Shown piece after piece: positions 24,869 to 38,400 of a DNA stretch of 64,000 nucleotides. This DNA is from Talinum fruticosum. Taxonomy: Eukaryota; Streptophyta; Magnoliopsida; Caryophyllales; Talinaceae. The stretch covers positions 8,740,001 through 8,804,000 of the forward strand of contig JAITYX010000008.1 in NCBI GenBank assembly GCA_021018815.1, given 5' to 3'. The notes under the pieces are model-generated. The model saw only the letters and a list, made by a program, of their open reading frames with translations. It searched no databases and was not told the origin of the DNA. Position 1 is the stretch's first letter; every line of letters begins with the position of its first letter. The position numbers were made by a program, and so were the translations under genes.

Positions 24869-25579
24869 TATTAAATTTTAATGAAATAAAGGGGAATTTT
24901 TTTCTGATCTCCTACATTTGAATGTTTTATAGAACTCCTATTTCCAAGCAAAACTCTTTTTTTCTCTCTCTTTTCCTCTCTAATTTTTGAGGTTTTGGAT
25001 TAAACTATTGGGACATGTCTATACTATAAACTTTTGAATGAGATGGTTTCATCAAAATATTCAAAATTATTAATAAAAAAGATAACTTTTTATGATAAAT
25101 TTAGTTGGCATAAGATATATAGTATGCAATTACAAGTAACAAGGTGAATATGAGTTCAATAAGTTAAAAGTCGAGGAAAAATCAAGTATTAGTTTATAAT
25201 GTGCATGTAGTTGTATATATATATATATATATTAAAAAGCAACAAATTAGCATGTGATTGAATCATGGATGAACAATTTTCTATATTTCGATTTGAATTT
25301 TTTAGAGTCATTAAACGTCATATTCACTATTTTGTAGTTGACCTTTGACTATTTATGGCTTTAGCTTATCTAATAATTAAGAAGAGAAAATAATGGCATG
25401 GTTTACTATGATGTTTGGTATGGGGGAATTTAAATAAAAATTCATTAGATAAAAACTCGTTGTTAGAAACGTAAATGTGTTTAATAACTTCACACCTTGT
25501 TCGATATCGAAGGTAAATCCGAAAGTAAAAATAGTCAATACAAATGTTTTCTATTTATATATTTATTTCTTTATATATA

Positions 25580-25690
25580 TATACACACTAATGAGGTTAT
25601 AATTTAATGGTCAAGATTGAAATTTTGAGTACATTAGGTCTCATGTTTAAATCCCTCTCTCCCATTGTATTAACTGCCATTTATGGCTCT
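25580..25690 (+). repeat. SINE-like dispersed repeat, copy 1
   Basis: It contains TTTAATGGTCAAGATTGA followed by a GTACATTAGG and CATGTTTAAATCCCT segment, spaced like the A and B boxes of a tRNA-type promoter. A diverged relative lies at about 55160-55270. Assignment to SINEs is tentative because no poly-A tail or target duplication was delimited. Confidence 0.4.
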
Positions 25691-25697
25691 TCTATAC

Positions 25698-25742
<45 letters not shown>

Positions 25743-26299
25743 TTTTAATTAGTGACAATTGAGTTTCATGAACTTGCTCTATTTTTCTAATATATGCACC
25801 TTGTAGTCTACATTGAATTTATCCATTATCTCTTTTTTTTTTTGCATGTATTTTTGATTGACTAATTGTCAGTAAGTGCTCGTAAAATTTGTAATTAATA
25901 TTCTAAAAAAGAGCATCACAATGGTGATTTACATATTTTTGTTGGCTTAATTCGTATTTAGAAAAAAATTTTAGATTTATGTTTAAAAATGAGTTGCCTT
26001 ACAAACCTTATTTCATCAATACATTGAACATTTAGATTTGTTACAGAAATGAAAATCAAAAATAAATTTATAAATGACTATAATCCTTGCGTAAAACATT
26101 TTAATTTTCATGTGGAAGAATTATAAATAATCTAAAAAAACATTAATAAAGTTTAAAAATTTATATTTTTATTCTATAAAAAAAATTGTACATTTTTATT
26201 GTTTAAAAACAATTTTCCTTTCGTTATATGTTTATTTTGAATGTGATGGACATTAAGATTTAAGAATAATTAAAAATAATTAAAAAAAAATTCAACTCC

Positions 26300-26405
26300 A
26301 AAACCCTAATAACCTTCAACTATAGCCCATATTTCCCACGTCTTCAGTCCTGAAATCCTAAACCCTCTAAAAACCCTACTCCACTTCAGAGTTCAGCCTT
26401 CCCCC

Positions 26406-26436
<31 letters not shown>

Positions 26437-26445
26437 AGGAAGAAG
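26300..26445 (+). promoter_or_regulatory. PRMT5 leader with (CT)n tract
   Basis: The bases before the ATG are C-rich and contain an uninterrupted CT repeat at about 26409-26437. Such tracts are frequent in plant 5' untranslated regions. AAACCCTA-type telo-box-like motifs (CCCTAATAACC, AACCCTCTAAAAACCCTAC) lie just upstream at about 26300-26380, as is common in housekeeping promoters. Confidence 0.55.
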
Positions 26446-29400
26446 ATGCCGCTGGGCGAGAGGCAAGGGGACAAAGGTGAGTCCCGCTACTGTGGAGTGG
26501 AAACAGAGTTCAGCAATGACATGCCTCAGCTCCTTCATTTCAACGTCAATGGTGGATTCGATTTTGTACTCGCTCCCTTGGTTCGTACATACTCAACCCC
26601 TTTCGTCTTTTTATATGTCTTGCATCTGAAATGAATTGCTTCAAATTTGGGTTTGATTTGTATGGTGACTAATTAGCTATTCACGGCAATGATATATGTG
26701 CGTAGTCAGTCAGTCACCTACATTGACTAGTTAAGTGTAGCAAGTTTCTACTTCGATCCATTCAAGTGGGTTTTAGTTTCATTTTCATGGATGCCACTTA
26801 ACTACATTTTTAATGCTTCACTGAAAATGGGAATTTGTAGCTCGTCGATTATTACTCGTATCTTGTTGTTGGAGCTGAATTTCTAATTGCCTATGAAGAG
26901 ATGATATTTATTTAAGTGGTATAAAGCAGGAATTCTTTCTTATTTAGTTAGGTTGCCTATCAAATCAATTATGTCATTGGTGTTTGCTTTGATTGCCTGT
27001 GGTGAGTTGGTGACTAATTAGCTATTCACATGGCGGATATATGTGCATAGTCAGTCTGTCACCTACATTGATTTGTTAAGGGCGGAAAGTTTGTACTTTC
27101 AACCATTTAAGTGCTTGGTTTCACTTTGATGGGATGTCACTTAACTACATTTTCTAACATTTCTTGAAGAAATTATATGTATTTAAGCAGTAATAAGCAG
27201 AGAAATATGGTTGTGTGAATGCTCGGAATTGTCCCTTACTTTGTTTTGAATCACCCTCTTCCTCCAAACACTACTTAACTTTGTGCATTTTGTTACCCCC
27301 TTATTTGGTTGTATTTGAGGAGAATCACTTTTCCTGTTACCCATTTTTTTGCTCCCCTTTGTTAAAACTCATCTAATTATATTAAAAGTTTGCCCAGTCA
27401 TATCCAATCCATGCTCACAACAGATTTAGACTATTTGAGCTGAAGCACCATATTTATCCCGTATGGATGATCAGTTGGGTAATGGGACTTGGTCTAACAG
27501 CTGGATTGTTATATGATTAACTCTACAATTTTGAGGATGGATGTATATGTGTTTTTTATCGAAAGTATTGTCTTTTCCTAAAGAAGAAGCGGGTGGCACT
27601 GGTAATTAGTTTGAAATATAGCTCATTGGTTAGTTCTCTGGATTTTAGTGTGCATACAACTATGTTGCAAATTAGAAAATTAGGTTATAGCTACTTTAAG
27701 CTTCCATAAATATATTAAAGTTTTTTGTTTGATCTTTTGACATTTGGCTGTTTATTAGCTTAAGTTCTGTAAGCCTTATTGGATCCTTGACTGCACCATA
27801 TCCTTAGTTTTATATTGTGTGTCAAATCAGTACCTCCTTAGAGCTGGTGGCCAATTAGCCAGTCACATCTAGCTTAATGGCTGTTTCATGTGTGATTGGT
27901 CAGTAAGCTCACCTATAGCATCATGAGGATGGTCAGTATAGTGATGTTGCTGTTACTGCAGCACCGCTGTATGCCTATCAGCGACATTGATTTCTTATTT
28001 TCCTTATGTCAAGTGCCCTTTTTTTCTCCTCATTGTGGATCTTATTTGTTCCTTTCCCTTTGTTAGCTCTGCCTAGCAGAGCCCACACCATGTTTTTAGT
28101 TTTATGTTGTGAATCTATTTTTCAGTTTCCATGGTTCTGGTGGCCAATTAACCAGTCATATATAGCTTCATGGCTCCTTTGATGTGTGATTGGCCAGTAA
28201 GCTCACCTATAGCATCATGAGGATGGTCAGTATAGTGATGTTGCTGTTACCGCAGCACCGCTGCATGCCTATCAGCAACATTGATTTCTTATTTTCCTTA
28301 TTTCAAGTGCCCTTTTTTCTCCTCATTGTGGATCTTATTTGTTCCTTTCCCTTTGTTAGCTCTGCCTAGCAGAGCTCACACCATGTTTTTAGTTTTATGT
28401 TGTGAATCTGTTTTTTAGTTTCCATGGTTCTGGTGGCCAATTAGCCAGTCATATATAGCTTCATGGCTCCTTTGATGTGTGATTGGTCAGTAAGCTCACC
28501 TATAGCTTCATGATGATGGCCAGTTTAGTGAGATTGCTCTAAATGCAGTGTCATTCTTTGCCTATCAGCGACATGAAATCATATTCTAGGCATCTGTTAG
28601 TTAATGTTTTAATTTTCTAACTTACCTTGTATGTGGTGGCCAATTAGCCAGTCACACATAGCTTCGTGCTGTTTCATGTGTGGTTGGTCAGTAAGCACAC
28701 CTATAGCATTACGAGGATGGCCAGTATAGTATGTTTCTGTAAGTGCAGCTGCGCTGTGTGCCTCTCAGTGACATTGATCTCAGTGACATTGATGTCTTGT
28801 TTCAAGTGCCCCTTTTTTCCTCCTCCTTGTTGACATTATTTGTTCTGTTCTCTTCAGCTCTCTGTCCTTCACACCATGTTTTTAGTTTTATGTTGTGAAT
28901 CAATTTTGTAGTTTCCACGGTTCTGGTGGCCAATTAGCCAGTCACATATGGCTTCATGACTTTGGTGATGTGTGAGTGGTCAGTAAGCTCGCCTATAGCA
29001 TCATGACGATGGTCATTATGATGAAATTGCTCCAAGTGAATTTGTTATTTTGTGTCTATCGACAACATGGAAATCTTGCTTCTCTTTTTATTTTTATTTT
29101 GGAGGGGGAAGTGGAGGTAAAATGTAACCTTGTTACAAAGTGAACTAGCATTGCAACATAGAGTGAGGCACCATGTTTGGTTTTTTTTTTTTTTTTGGGG
29201 GGGTGGATATATGTCCTGGGATGAAGTAGGTTACTGGCCCACCATTTAGGTATTGTTCCTGACAATTTGAAGACCTGCACTCCTGGGTGCAGTAATTATA
29301 GTGGCATCATGGAGTCTTATTGTCAAGGGGCAGTTTGCTCGATGACTTCTATCTGATTACACCATTTGTTTCACCAGAATAGTTGTAGGGACCTGTCACA

Positions 29401-32400
29401 AAGATTTAAGGGAGTGGGACGAAACCAGTAGGATTACATTTTAGTGTAGGGAGCAAAGCATTGAGTAATAGGATGTAATTGCTATAGTCAGACTTTACTG
29501 ATACCCACACAGTTAAACTTGTCTTGGCAGCACTTATAAACTTTTTCCAATTCTACCTTGATTCTTTTTCTCCTTTCTTGTAGATCTTGTTGGATTACCA
29601 GTGTTCTTAATGCTCTTAAATGTGTTTGTGGGACATTTGACGGAATAGAGGCATTGATTGAGTCCATAATGACTGGGAACCTTTATCCCTACGGTTGTTT
29701 TTCAACCAAGCAATCTTAAGCTTAAAGTGGTTTAGATTTTTTTTTTTTGGAGTAGCATAGGCGGAGTTATTTGCTGAATAACAAGAGTTTTTGGCTTTAT
29801 TACATAATATTATTCATTAGAATATGAGGCTATGGCAATTTTTGTATATGCCCCTTTTGTATGGTATTATATATGTTGTACTTCTAATATAATTTGATTA
29901 GATATCCAAAACAAAAGAGGATATAAGCAGCAATTATGTTCCTGTTGACTGCTTGCTAGTAATAATGATCCAGTCTTCTTTATTTTTGGGTCGATTTCTT
30001 TGTTAACATATTCCTTCAAGGCTGATTTTATCAACCAATGCTTGAATTCTTAGTATTATGTCTTTAAACTGGTATCCTTACTCTTTTACACTGCTCACTA
30101 TGTTTCCTAAAATATTTTTGATTGAGGCACATTCATTAGATGATAACTTCGATGTATGTATTTAAGAGTATGTGTCTTGAAGCTGTCTTTATTTATGATT
30201 AGTTATTAATACCCCCACTCGCCCAACAAAAGTCTCTTCCCTGATAGCCTTTCCTTTTGCTGACAAGGGATTCTTCAATCTGATATTCAGGTGGATCCAG
30301 CATACAGGCCAAGCCGAGAAGATTTTGGTGGTAGTCAGTCTGGTGCTCTCCCAGTTGCTGGGTCAGACTTGGTTTTGAGCCCTTCCCAGTGGAGTAGTCG
30401 TGTCGTCGGTATGCACTTCCTTACATTATCGTTGTAGTTTTGTTTTATTATTTATTTAGCTATGTTCCTTTTGTTTTAAGCTGTTGGCCTGTTACTTAAT
30501 TGCTTTTTGTTTCTTTTTGATGGACCAATGTGCATGCTTAGACATAACGGATTAATGGTTAAGCAGCAATGACTATTACTGACCATATAGCCTTGATCTG
30601 TGTGGAATTCCGAGTCACACCTTTTTATCTTATATTATGGTTGGACAAAGGAGTGAGTAAGCTCTTTCTCCTGCTAATATTTGTTCAATTTGTCGAATTT
30701 TGTTTCAGCAATATTTTTGATATCCTATGTAGTGGTGGACAGTCAATGATTTTCAGTTTAAGATCTAACAGAACTGGCCTCTCTACAATTTAGGGAAAGG
30801 TTGCATCTAACCACCCCCCGCGGTGCCCAGCCCAGGTGGGACTATTGGGCTTTGTATTTGGATTTTGAATATTTTTTGATATTCTTGATCTGCTATCTTA
30901 TAACATTGTGAAACAAGTGACAGTTTCTGCGGCTGTCATGCACTGTATTCTCTTCTGTTTGGCTAACCAAAATTGTTACTCCCTCTATCCTAAATCAATT
31001 GTCCCCTTTGAATTTTTACGCATTATAAGGAGTGTCAATAGATTAATCTCTTTTATAAATAAAATACCAACATCTCCTTGGCATTTAAATTCAAAAAGAT
31101 CATTTGTAAAATTTAAGCTTCCATTTTAGAAAGTGGACATCATTTTGGGACATTTCAAAAAGGAATAATGAACTATCTTTTTAGGATGGAGGGAGTATTA
31201 TTTCTGGTGGGTTAATATAGTCATATGCTATACAATATGGTGGTGTTCCATGGATGTGATTCTGTCACTTTCAACTTTTTATTTCATTGTGTACTGGATT
31301 TGAAGGTTTCAAAAATATTGATGACATGCAAAATTCATATGGTGTTCCACAGATTATCAAATTTGATGATCTATACTGTATTGACAATAGGTAAAATCAG
31401 CTCATGGATAGACTTGGATTCTGATGATGAAGTGTTGAGGAAGGATTCTGAAATCAGTCTGAAACAAGAAGTAGCTTGGGCTTCTCATCTGTCACTGCAG
31501 GTGCTTGAGTGTCTTCCTTTCTTTTTTCTGCGTCAGATTAATGAGCTCCACATTTAACCTTTCTGCGATGAAGTATAAGAATCTACTGAATTGACAGCTT
31601 CCTGCTACTAAATTATCTTGCATGCTTACCTTTGTCTGTTGTGGTTTGGGAATCTGTATACCATAGTTGGTGTGTGATGCTAGCCTCTTTTCATGAGGTG
31701 AAAAATGTTGAGAAAAGTGGAGTTTCAAAGTTTGAAAGAACATTCTGTTTTGTGTTGGTGTTTCTTCCAAGCAGTCGTTTGGCAGCTTTGGGTGAAAAAG
31801 ATGCAGTTAGTCATTGGAGTTGGGCTCTGTTAGCAGTTGCTTTCTTGACCAAATGCTAGGAAAATTTAAGGGACATGACAGCAAAAGCTGTGCCCTTTGG
31901 ATACCTTGAAACAAGATTCATTTTTTTGCCTACATTTCTCTCTTCAGCACGTGGATACTCTGACTCTAATTCTTCGAAACTGGAGCGCTTCGTTATGTTC
32001 ATTCACTTTTTTCTCTCTGTGGCTTTGTATGTGCTATATTTCTTCCTATTTTTTTTTTTTTCTTATGGTGGGGAGGGGTCTTGAAGAATATCTTCTCTAT
32101 AGAACTTTTTTGTTTTATTTAGATGACTTGAGCAAAAGGGATGATTTGCCGCTTATCTATGTTTTTTCCCCTCTTCAGTATACTATTTTTTCATCAGACC
32201 AAAAGGTGCGGTTTTAAATGTTCACATTACCTGAACAGGCTTGCCTTCTTCCGGCCCCTAAGGGTCCTTCATGTGCCAACTATGCGAGATGTGTGAATCA
32301 GATTTTGCAGAGCACAAGCAATATGCAGGTTCTTTTTGAAGCTCATAGCTTATAGTTATATTGTTAATTCTTAATCTTAGAGTTCTCATTTTCTTCACGG

Positions 32401-35400
32401 ATGCAGTTGTGGCTCAGAATACCATTAAGGAAGCATGAGAATGGCGAACCTATGGAAGAACAAGCATTGGTAAGATAAATACCTTGATCTTTCTTCATAT
32501 AAAATCTGATGCCTACTAGGTGGAAGCTATAGATATAAAAGGTTTTGTATCTTTGTCTCCCTGTAAAGTAAATTTGTACGAGTGCGAGTACCTAATTTCA
32601 CCCTTTCTAATCAAATTTGATTGCATTGTAGTTTATGCTGATCATATATTTTGTCGCATTGGGGATATTGGTTACATTAGCATTAAAATGGGTTATTGTT
32701 GTTGTGCTGTACTTGAATATCTTGCATGTTATTGTGCAAATTATCTCCTGTCATATTTCACTACTAAATAGGTGTAATGTATTTGAAATTGATTTAAGGT
32801 AATCATAGGTGCAACTTTGAAGTCCTGTGAGTTGTGTTGACTAAGTTTAGGGACCTTTGTGCTGGAGAGGGCCTGTGAAAATGAGACAGCTAGAACGTTA
32901 CCTTTGCATTTGATGGGATTAATGCTACTTGTTTTCACTTTTCACTGTGTTCCATTTTTCTAACAGGGTGGAGATCCTATGGATTCCTGGGAGACTTGGA
33001 ATTTATTTCGTCTCCTGTGTGAACATAACAGTCAGCTCTCAGTTGCTTTAGATGTCCTGTAAGTTAGAAAGGGGCTATTTTCTTTTCTTTTTTTCCCTTG
33101 ATTTGGGTTTTAGTACCATATTGTATCTGATATTTATTATACTGTTTGGTTAATGCATTAGGAGTTCACTTCCTTCTGCTAATTCTTTGGGACGTTGGTT
33201 TGGAGAGCCTATGCGTGCAGCAATCCTACACTCTAATGTAAGTAGATCAAATTGCTGCTATTGTTCCTTTTCTGTTTGTTCTTTGCATGTAATTGGTATA
33301 TCTGTCTGTTTCCAGAGCTTTCTTACAAATGCTCGTGGATATCCTTGCTTATCGAAACGCCATCAAAAGTTAGTTACAGCATTCTTTAACCATTCAGTAC
33401 AGGTAATTGAACACAACCTTTTTTGTGTATTGAGTATCTACTCAATTTTCATTATGATAACATTCTTTGCTTCCGGTGGTAGGATGAGTTTTACCCTTAG
33501 CTTCAATGGCGCCCATATACGCTAGGTCCAATCAACTTGAGTGAGGTTTTTCTTTCAAATTATTGAGCTATGGAATTTAAAATTTTTCTGGGGAACTGTT
33601 GGTATCTTTTGGCAAGCTTGTTTACAGCAACTACTACTACTACAACTACTTGCATGGGGTTTATGGGGATTTAGATATAGGTAGACTTGCCTATTCAAAC
33701 ATTTTTTGGCAAGATTCTTTGATTGATGGAATTTGATCGATGTTTTGGAACCGTTTGTATTTTACAATCTCCCAAAGTATAACTTTTATGTCAAAATGCA
33801 TTAAAAATATATGGCATAAAGTTTTCCCTGGGACTTCAAAAATCAACGGCAGTCATAATGGAATTAAAGGGTTAAACAATACTGTAATGGATTGAGAAAT
33901 AATCTCGAGTTTCTTACCAGTCATTAAAGTTTGGCAGTACCCCGTTTTTTATAGGAGTAATTAAACAGTATATTAGAATGAGACCGAGGGGGATGCCAAC
34001 CATATATGGAATGAGCAATCTTATTTACAGTTGTATTTCTGACTCTTTCTACCAGGTCATACTTTCTGGAGATACAGATCACCATATTGCCGTAATGACG
34101 TCAGAGTCGGCTGTTAACAATGCTGGTAATCATGTCAACAATATGTTTGTGATGCTTGACCGCTGAGATTTTGGCAAATTCTCGCGTACAGTCCTTTTAC
34201 AAATTTATATGAGCTATAGTTGAACTTTCTTGCTAGATGTGATTGACTAAATGTGTCTTTGTTGGGTTTTTTTGTGTGTCAATATTTCCATCGTATGCTA
34301 GCATATTTGATTAAATTAATTATGCAGGTCAACCTGTGCAATTAAAAAATTGGGACTTAAGGTCTCCTAACCGAAATTTCCTTTATTTGTGTCTGATTCA
34401 TGTGTGGTGTTCTTTCATTTCAGTTTTTCCCTGTGCTTTTATTATGTGTCCAAACAATGAGATCGTCAACTACAATAGGTCCCAACTCTAAAGGTTCGAG
34501 TTTACTTTGCATGGGGCCCACTTCATATGTTTGTTGTGACTTGTGATAGTGCATCTCCCTTCTTGTTTCATATTGGATGTCTCTTTTGTAGTGTCATTAG
34601 GCTTGGTGTTCCATCATCTTATGTAGTCAATAGCATCCTTGTTCCCAGAAAAAAATGTTTTCGAGACCTTTGTTTTCTGTGCTTTTATTTCAGTTTCTTT
34701 TGCCTTTTTAGACTATTTGTCTCAGGTTGTTCATGATTTAATTTGATACTTTCATGTCTGGTTTTCTTATTTTCGTACCACTTTGTTTCTATATGTAGTT
34801 GTAACATTATTCTATGTTTCTCATTAGATAATCAAAGGCATCCTCTAAGATCATATCTGGACTATATTGGTTATCTCTACCAGAAGATGGATCCACTCCC
34901 ACAACAGGAGCAATATGAGGTAGTCCCTTTCTTTTTATCTTAGAGTGCGATTCACTTAAAAAAATCTGTACAATATGCTTCTAGATCCGTGATTTTGCGT
35001 CTCTTGCTGCAGCTTGGATACAGGGATTTTTGCAGTCTCCATTACAAGTAAAGTTTTACCCATTATGTTTTTCATTGATATTTGACATATTTAATCACCG
35101 TTTGTGCCAACTTGTTATTATAGGTCAATCTGACTTTCTCTAACAAACTTTTTTGCATGTCTTGCTTGTTTGTCACGTGCAGCCTCTCATGGATAATCTT
35201 GAGGCCCAGACATATGAGACATTTGAACAGGATACTGTGAAATACATTCAGGTCAGAGTGCTAGCATTTAACTAAGACTGTCAATAAGTGATGTAATGTA
35301 GTGTGGATATCTTGTTGCCGGCTTTGTTGTTCCAATGATATTCAATCCAACAACCTCCCTCCCCCCACCCCCAAAAAAAAAAAAGAAAAAAGAGGACAAA

Positions 35401-38400
35401 TTAATGTTATGTGCTGAAGGTTCAGGATCTGCACACCAGCCAATAGCTTAATCTAGTTGTTAAAAAGAAATCCAATCAAGATGATTATTAACTACATTCT
35501 GAAGGTAGATTTCCATATTCATACTGTAATTTGTAGTGCTCTCATTGGTGATTATGTTCCTTTGGCAGTACCAAAGAGCAGTCAGTAAAGCTTTGTTGGA
35601 CAGGGTTCCTGATGACAAGGCTTCTACAGTTACCACGGTGAGTAAAAATATGTCTGTGACGTATTGATTCCACCTCCTTCTCTTACTTTGTTTTTCAGCT
35701 CTTCGTTGCTCATATCTGTTTGACATTTCTCTTTTAGTTAAAATATCTGTTCGATGTTCCTCTGTCGTTTCTTGTTATCTGAGTATTTTGTTGCATGTGG
35801 TTGAACTTGGGAAAGTTGTGGACTTGATCAGAATTCTTTTTTTGTAGGTATTGATGGTTGTTGGAGCAGGACGTGGACCTCTAGTCAGAGCATCGTTGCA
35901 GGTTCGCTTAGTGGTGTATCTATGTTTCTTTCTTTTTAAATGCTTTGTTAACTGATACATGATGTGCTTATTATGCTTATTGTTGTTCACATGTTAGTGT
36001 GTCGGTTGACACTGATGTTAACCCAGTATCAGAGCATAGAATCAAATTTTCTCTTTCATGTAGTTTTTCTTTAACCCATTATCTATGTTTGCTTATACCA
36101 TGTTAGAGAATCTAATGCTTTACATTATACTTTCTGTTCTGATAGTCCCATATTTGAAACTGAAGAAGCTTATGAGCCAGCAATTCAGTTTTGTGCGAGC
36201 TGCATTTTAGTCTGACTTGCTGCTGCTAGTGATGGAGTATTTTGAAATAGTTGACTTCATGCCATCGATCTTGTCCAATTTCCAAGCTTAAGGTGTCATT
36301 ATCGAATAATTCTTTTCAGCTTTGGGTTATACTGAAATGAAGTTATGTATTCAGACAGTTAAACTATCATCTACTTTGTTGTGATATAATGGGCAGTCAA
36401 TGAGTTTTAAATTCACCATAGATTTGAAATTATCTTTCTCTAATTTTAGTATAGAGGGTTTGAGTGGTTACATCTGACAACCTCACAACCCCCTCTTTTT
36501 TTTTTTTGTGTGTGTAGGGGCGGGGGCGCAAGGGTTTAATTGTGATTCTGGTGTAGTGCTTGGGGTTGTTTTTGTTTGTTCATGCCTTCTGTATGATGAG
36601 TTAATGGAGCTGTTGGTCTTCATTATTAGGTGAATTGTTATTGTATTCAAATATTGTTCTATGGATTTGGTGTTATCCGAGCAAGGAAATACAGTTCATA
36701 CAATTGTGTTATTACTCACGTATGGTGACGCGTGTGATTTTTGCCATTAATTATGTAAAAGCACATCACCTGCTTTTTAGCAACTGTATTTAGTCGCCCT
36801 CTGCCCAGGCATTCATTTATACATAGAATGCTTAGGCACTCTTTTATTGTCTGTTCTGCATAGAATGCTTAAGCGCTCTCTGATTTGAGATATGATTTTT
36901 TCTTTATTACTTTGCATGCTAAGATTATTACTTGGCTTCTTACTTCTAATTTGTTGCTATTTAGGCAGCTGAAGAAACTGGCAGAAAGTTGAAAGTTTAT
37001 GCAGTGGAGAAAAATCCTAATGCTGTAATTACTCTTCATGTAAGTTACTAGGTATTCATATGCCAGGCCTTTCCACAAACCACTAGATGAAATGAATAAT
37101 TGATTGGCTTTATTATTTTAAATAGTCATTTAGTTTTGGTGCTGTTAGTTCTTAAGTAATTTTGAGTCTGTGACTTGAACAAGACAATGTTCTTCTCTAT
37201 GTTGCTCGACAGTAGTCAGAATAGTCAAATTAATTGGGTATGTGTTTCCTACCTAGTTACATGCAATGCTCAAACCCCTGCAATCCTTGTTTCCACTCTG
37301 GGTGACCCACATACCTTGATCTTAGTTTGACAGCCTAAATGAGATCAAGTTATTTTAATTAACAAGTGAACCACATTCGTGTATTGTGGTTCCATACCCA
37401 AACGATATGTGATTTTGGTAATTGCTTCTTTTTGTGTGTGTATGCATGCATGCATGTATGTGTATGCGTGCGTCCATGTTGGGTTATGGCTACAGTTGTG
37501 ACCATTGCAACTTGGCCATCTTTGTATCCAAATGCCTCTCAATAACTGTTTAGAGCATCCTATTATAGTTTAGAAAGCATTTTGAGAAATCATAATTGTT
37601 ATGGTCTTGGTAGCTATGATTACAGCGATGTTGGATACACTTCATTCTTGAAGACATTTTTTTAAAATTTTCACTGAATTTGTTTTAACAGTAATCCCGA
37701 GACTTCCTTTTTTTTTTTTTTTTAATGTAAATATTTATTCCAGAGCTTGGTCAAGCTTGAGGGATGGGAGAATGTTGTCACTATAGTATCCAGTGACATG
37801 CGTTGTTGGGATGCCCCTGAGAAAGCTGACATTTTGGTAATTTTTTGCCTATTGTGGCTCTGTTTTATTCATAGTTTTTATTCCTAAATTCACTGTGGTG
37901 TGATAACATGGATTTAGGTCAGCGAACTGTTGGGTTCTTTTGGTGATAATGAACTTTCTCCCGAGTGCCTTGATGGAGCTCAGAGATTCTTGAAGCCAGA
38001 TGGCATATCTATCCCGTCATTGTATGTATCAGCATTAACAATTTCTTTCTCGTTTGGTACTTGTTTTGTTGAGCTTGTTATCATCATATCTCTCTCATCA
38101 ACTCTGAGAATCAGCAAATATCTTTTTGTTTCTGCCGAGGGCTGATGTGAATTTTCATTCTTTCAGGTACACTAGCTTCCTTCAACCAATTACAACATCA
38201 AAATTGTATAATGATGTAAGAAACATAGTTCAGCTTTCTAATTTTTATTATTTTCCACACTACCATCTTGTTTGACTTGCCTTTACCCCCTCTTGCAGGT
38301 CAAGGCACATAAAGATCTACTGCATTTTGAAACGGCTTATGTAGTAAAATTGCACAAACTAGCCAGGCTTGCTCCTTGCCAGCCAGTAGGTGCCCTTCCC

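Larger units (their letters stand above)
22966..26445. other. Divergent promoter region between the DUF1218 gene and PRMT5
   Basis: The two genes are transcribed away from each other. Positions 24180-24260 are CT/GA-rich and may be the untranslated first exon of the minus-strand gene. The rest is AT-rich and contains the foldback, a 62-bp duplication, a Stowaway MITE, a SINE-like segment near 25580-25690 and (AT)n tracts at about 25212-25233 and 25700-25740. The PRMT5 leader is near 26300-26445. Confidence 0.55.

Noticed and set aside
27846..29060. CRISPR-like array
   Set aside because: The units are 293 bp, directly adjacent without unique spacers, and lie in a plant intron.
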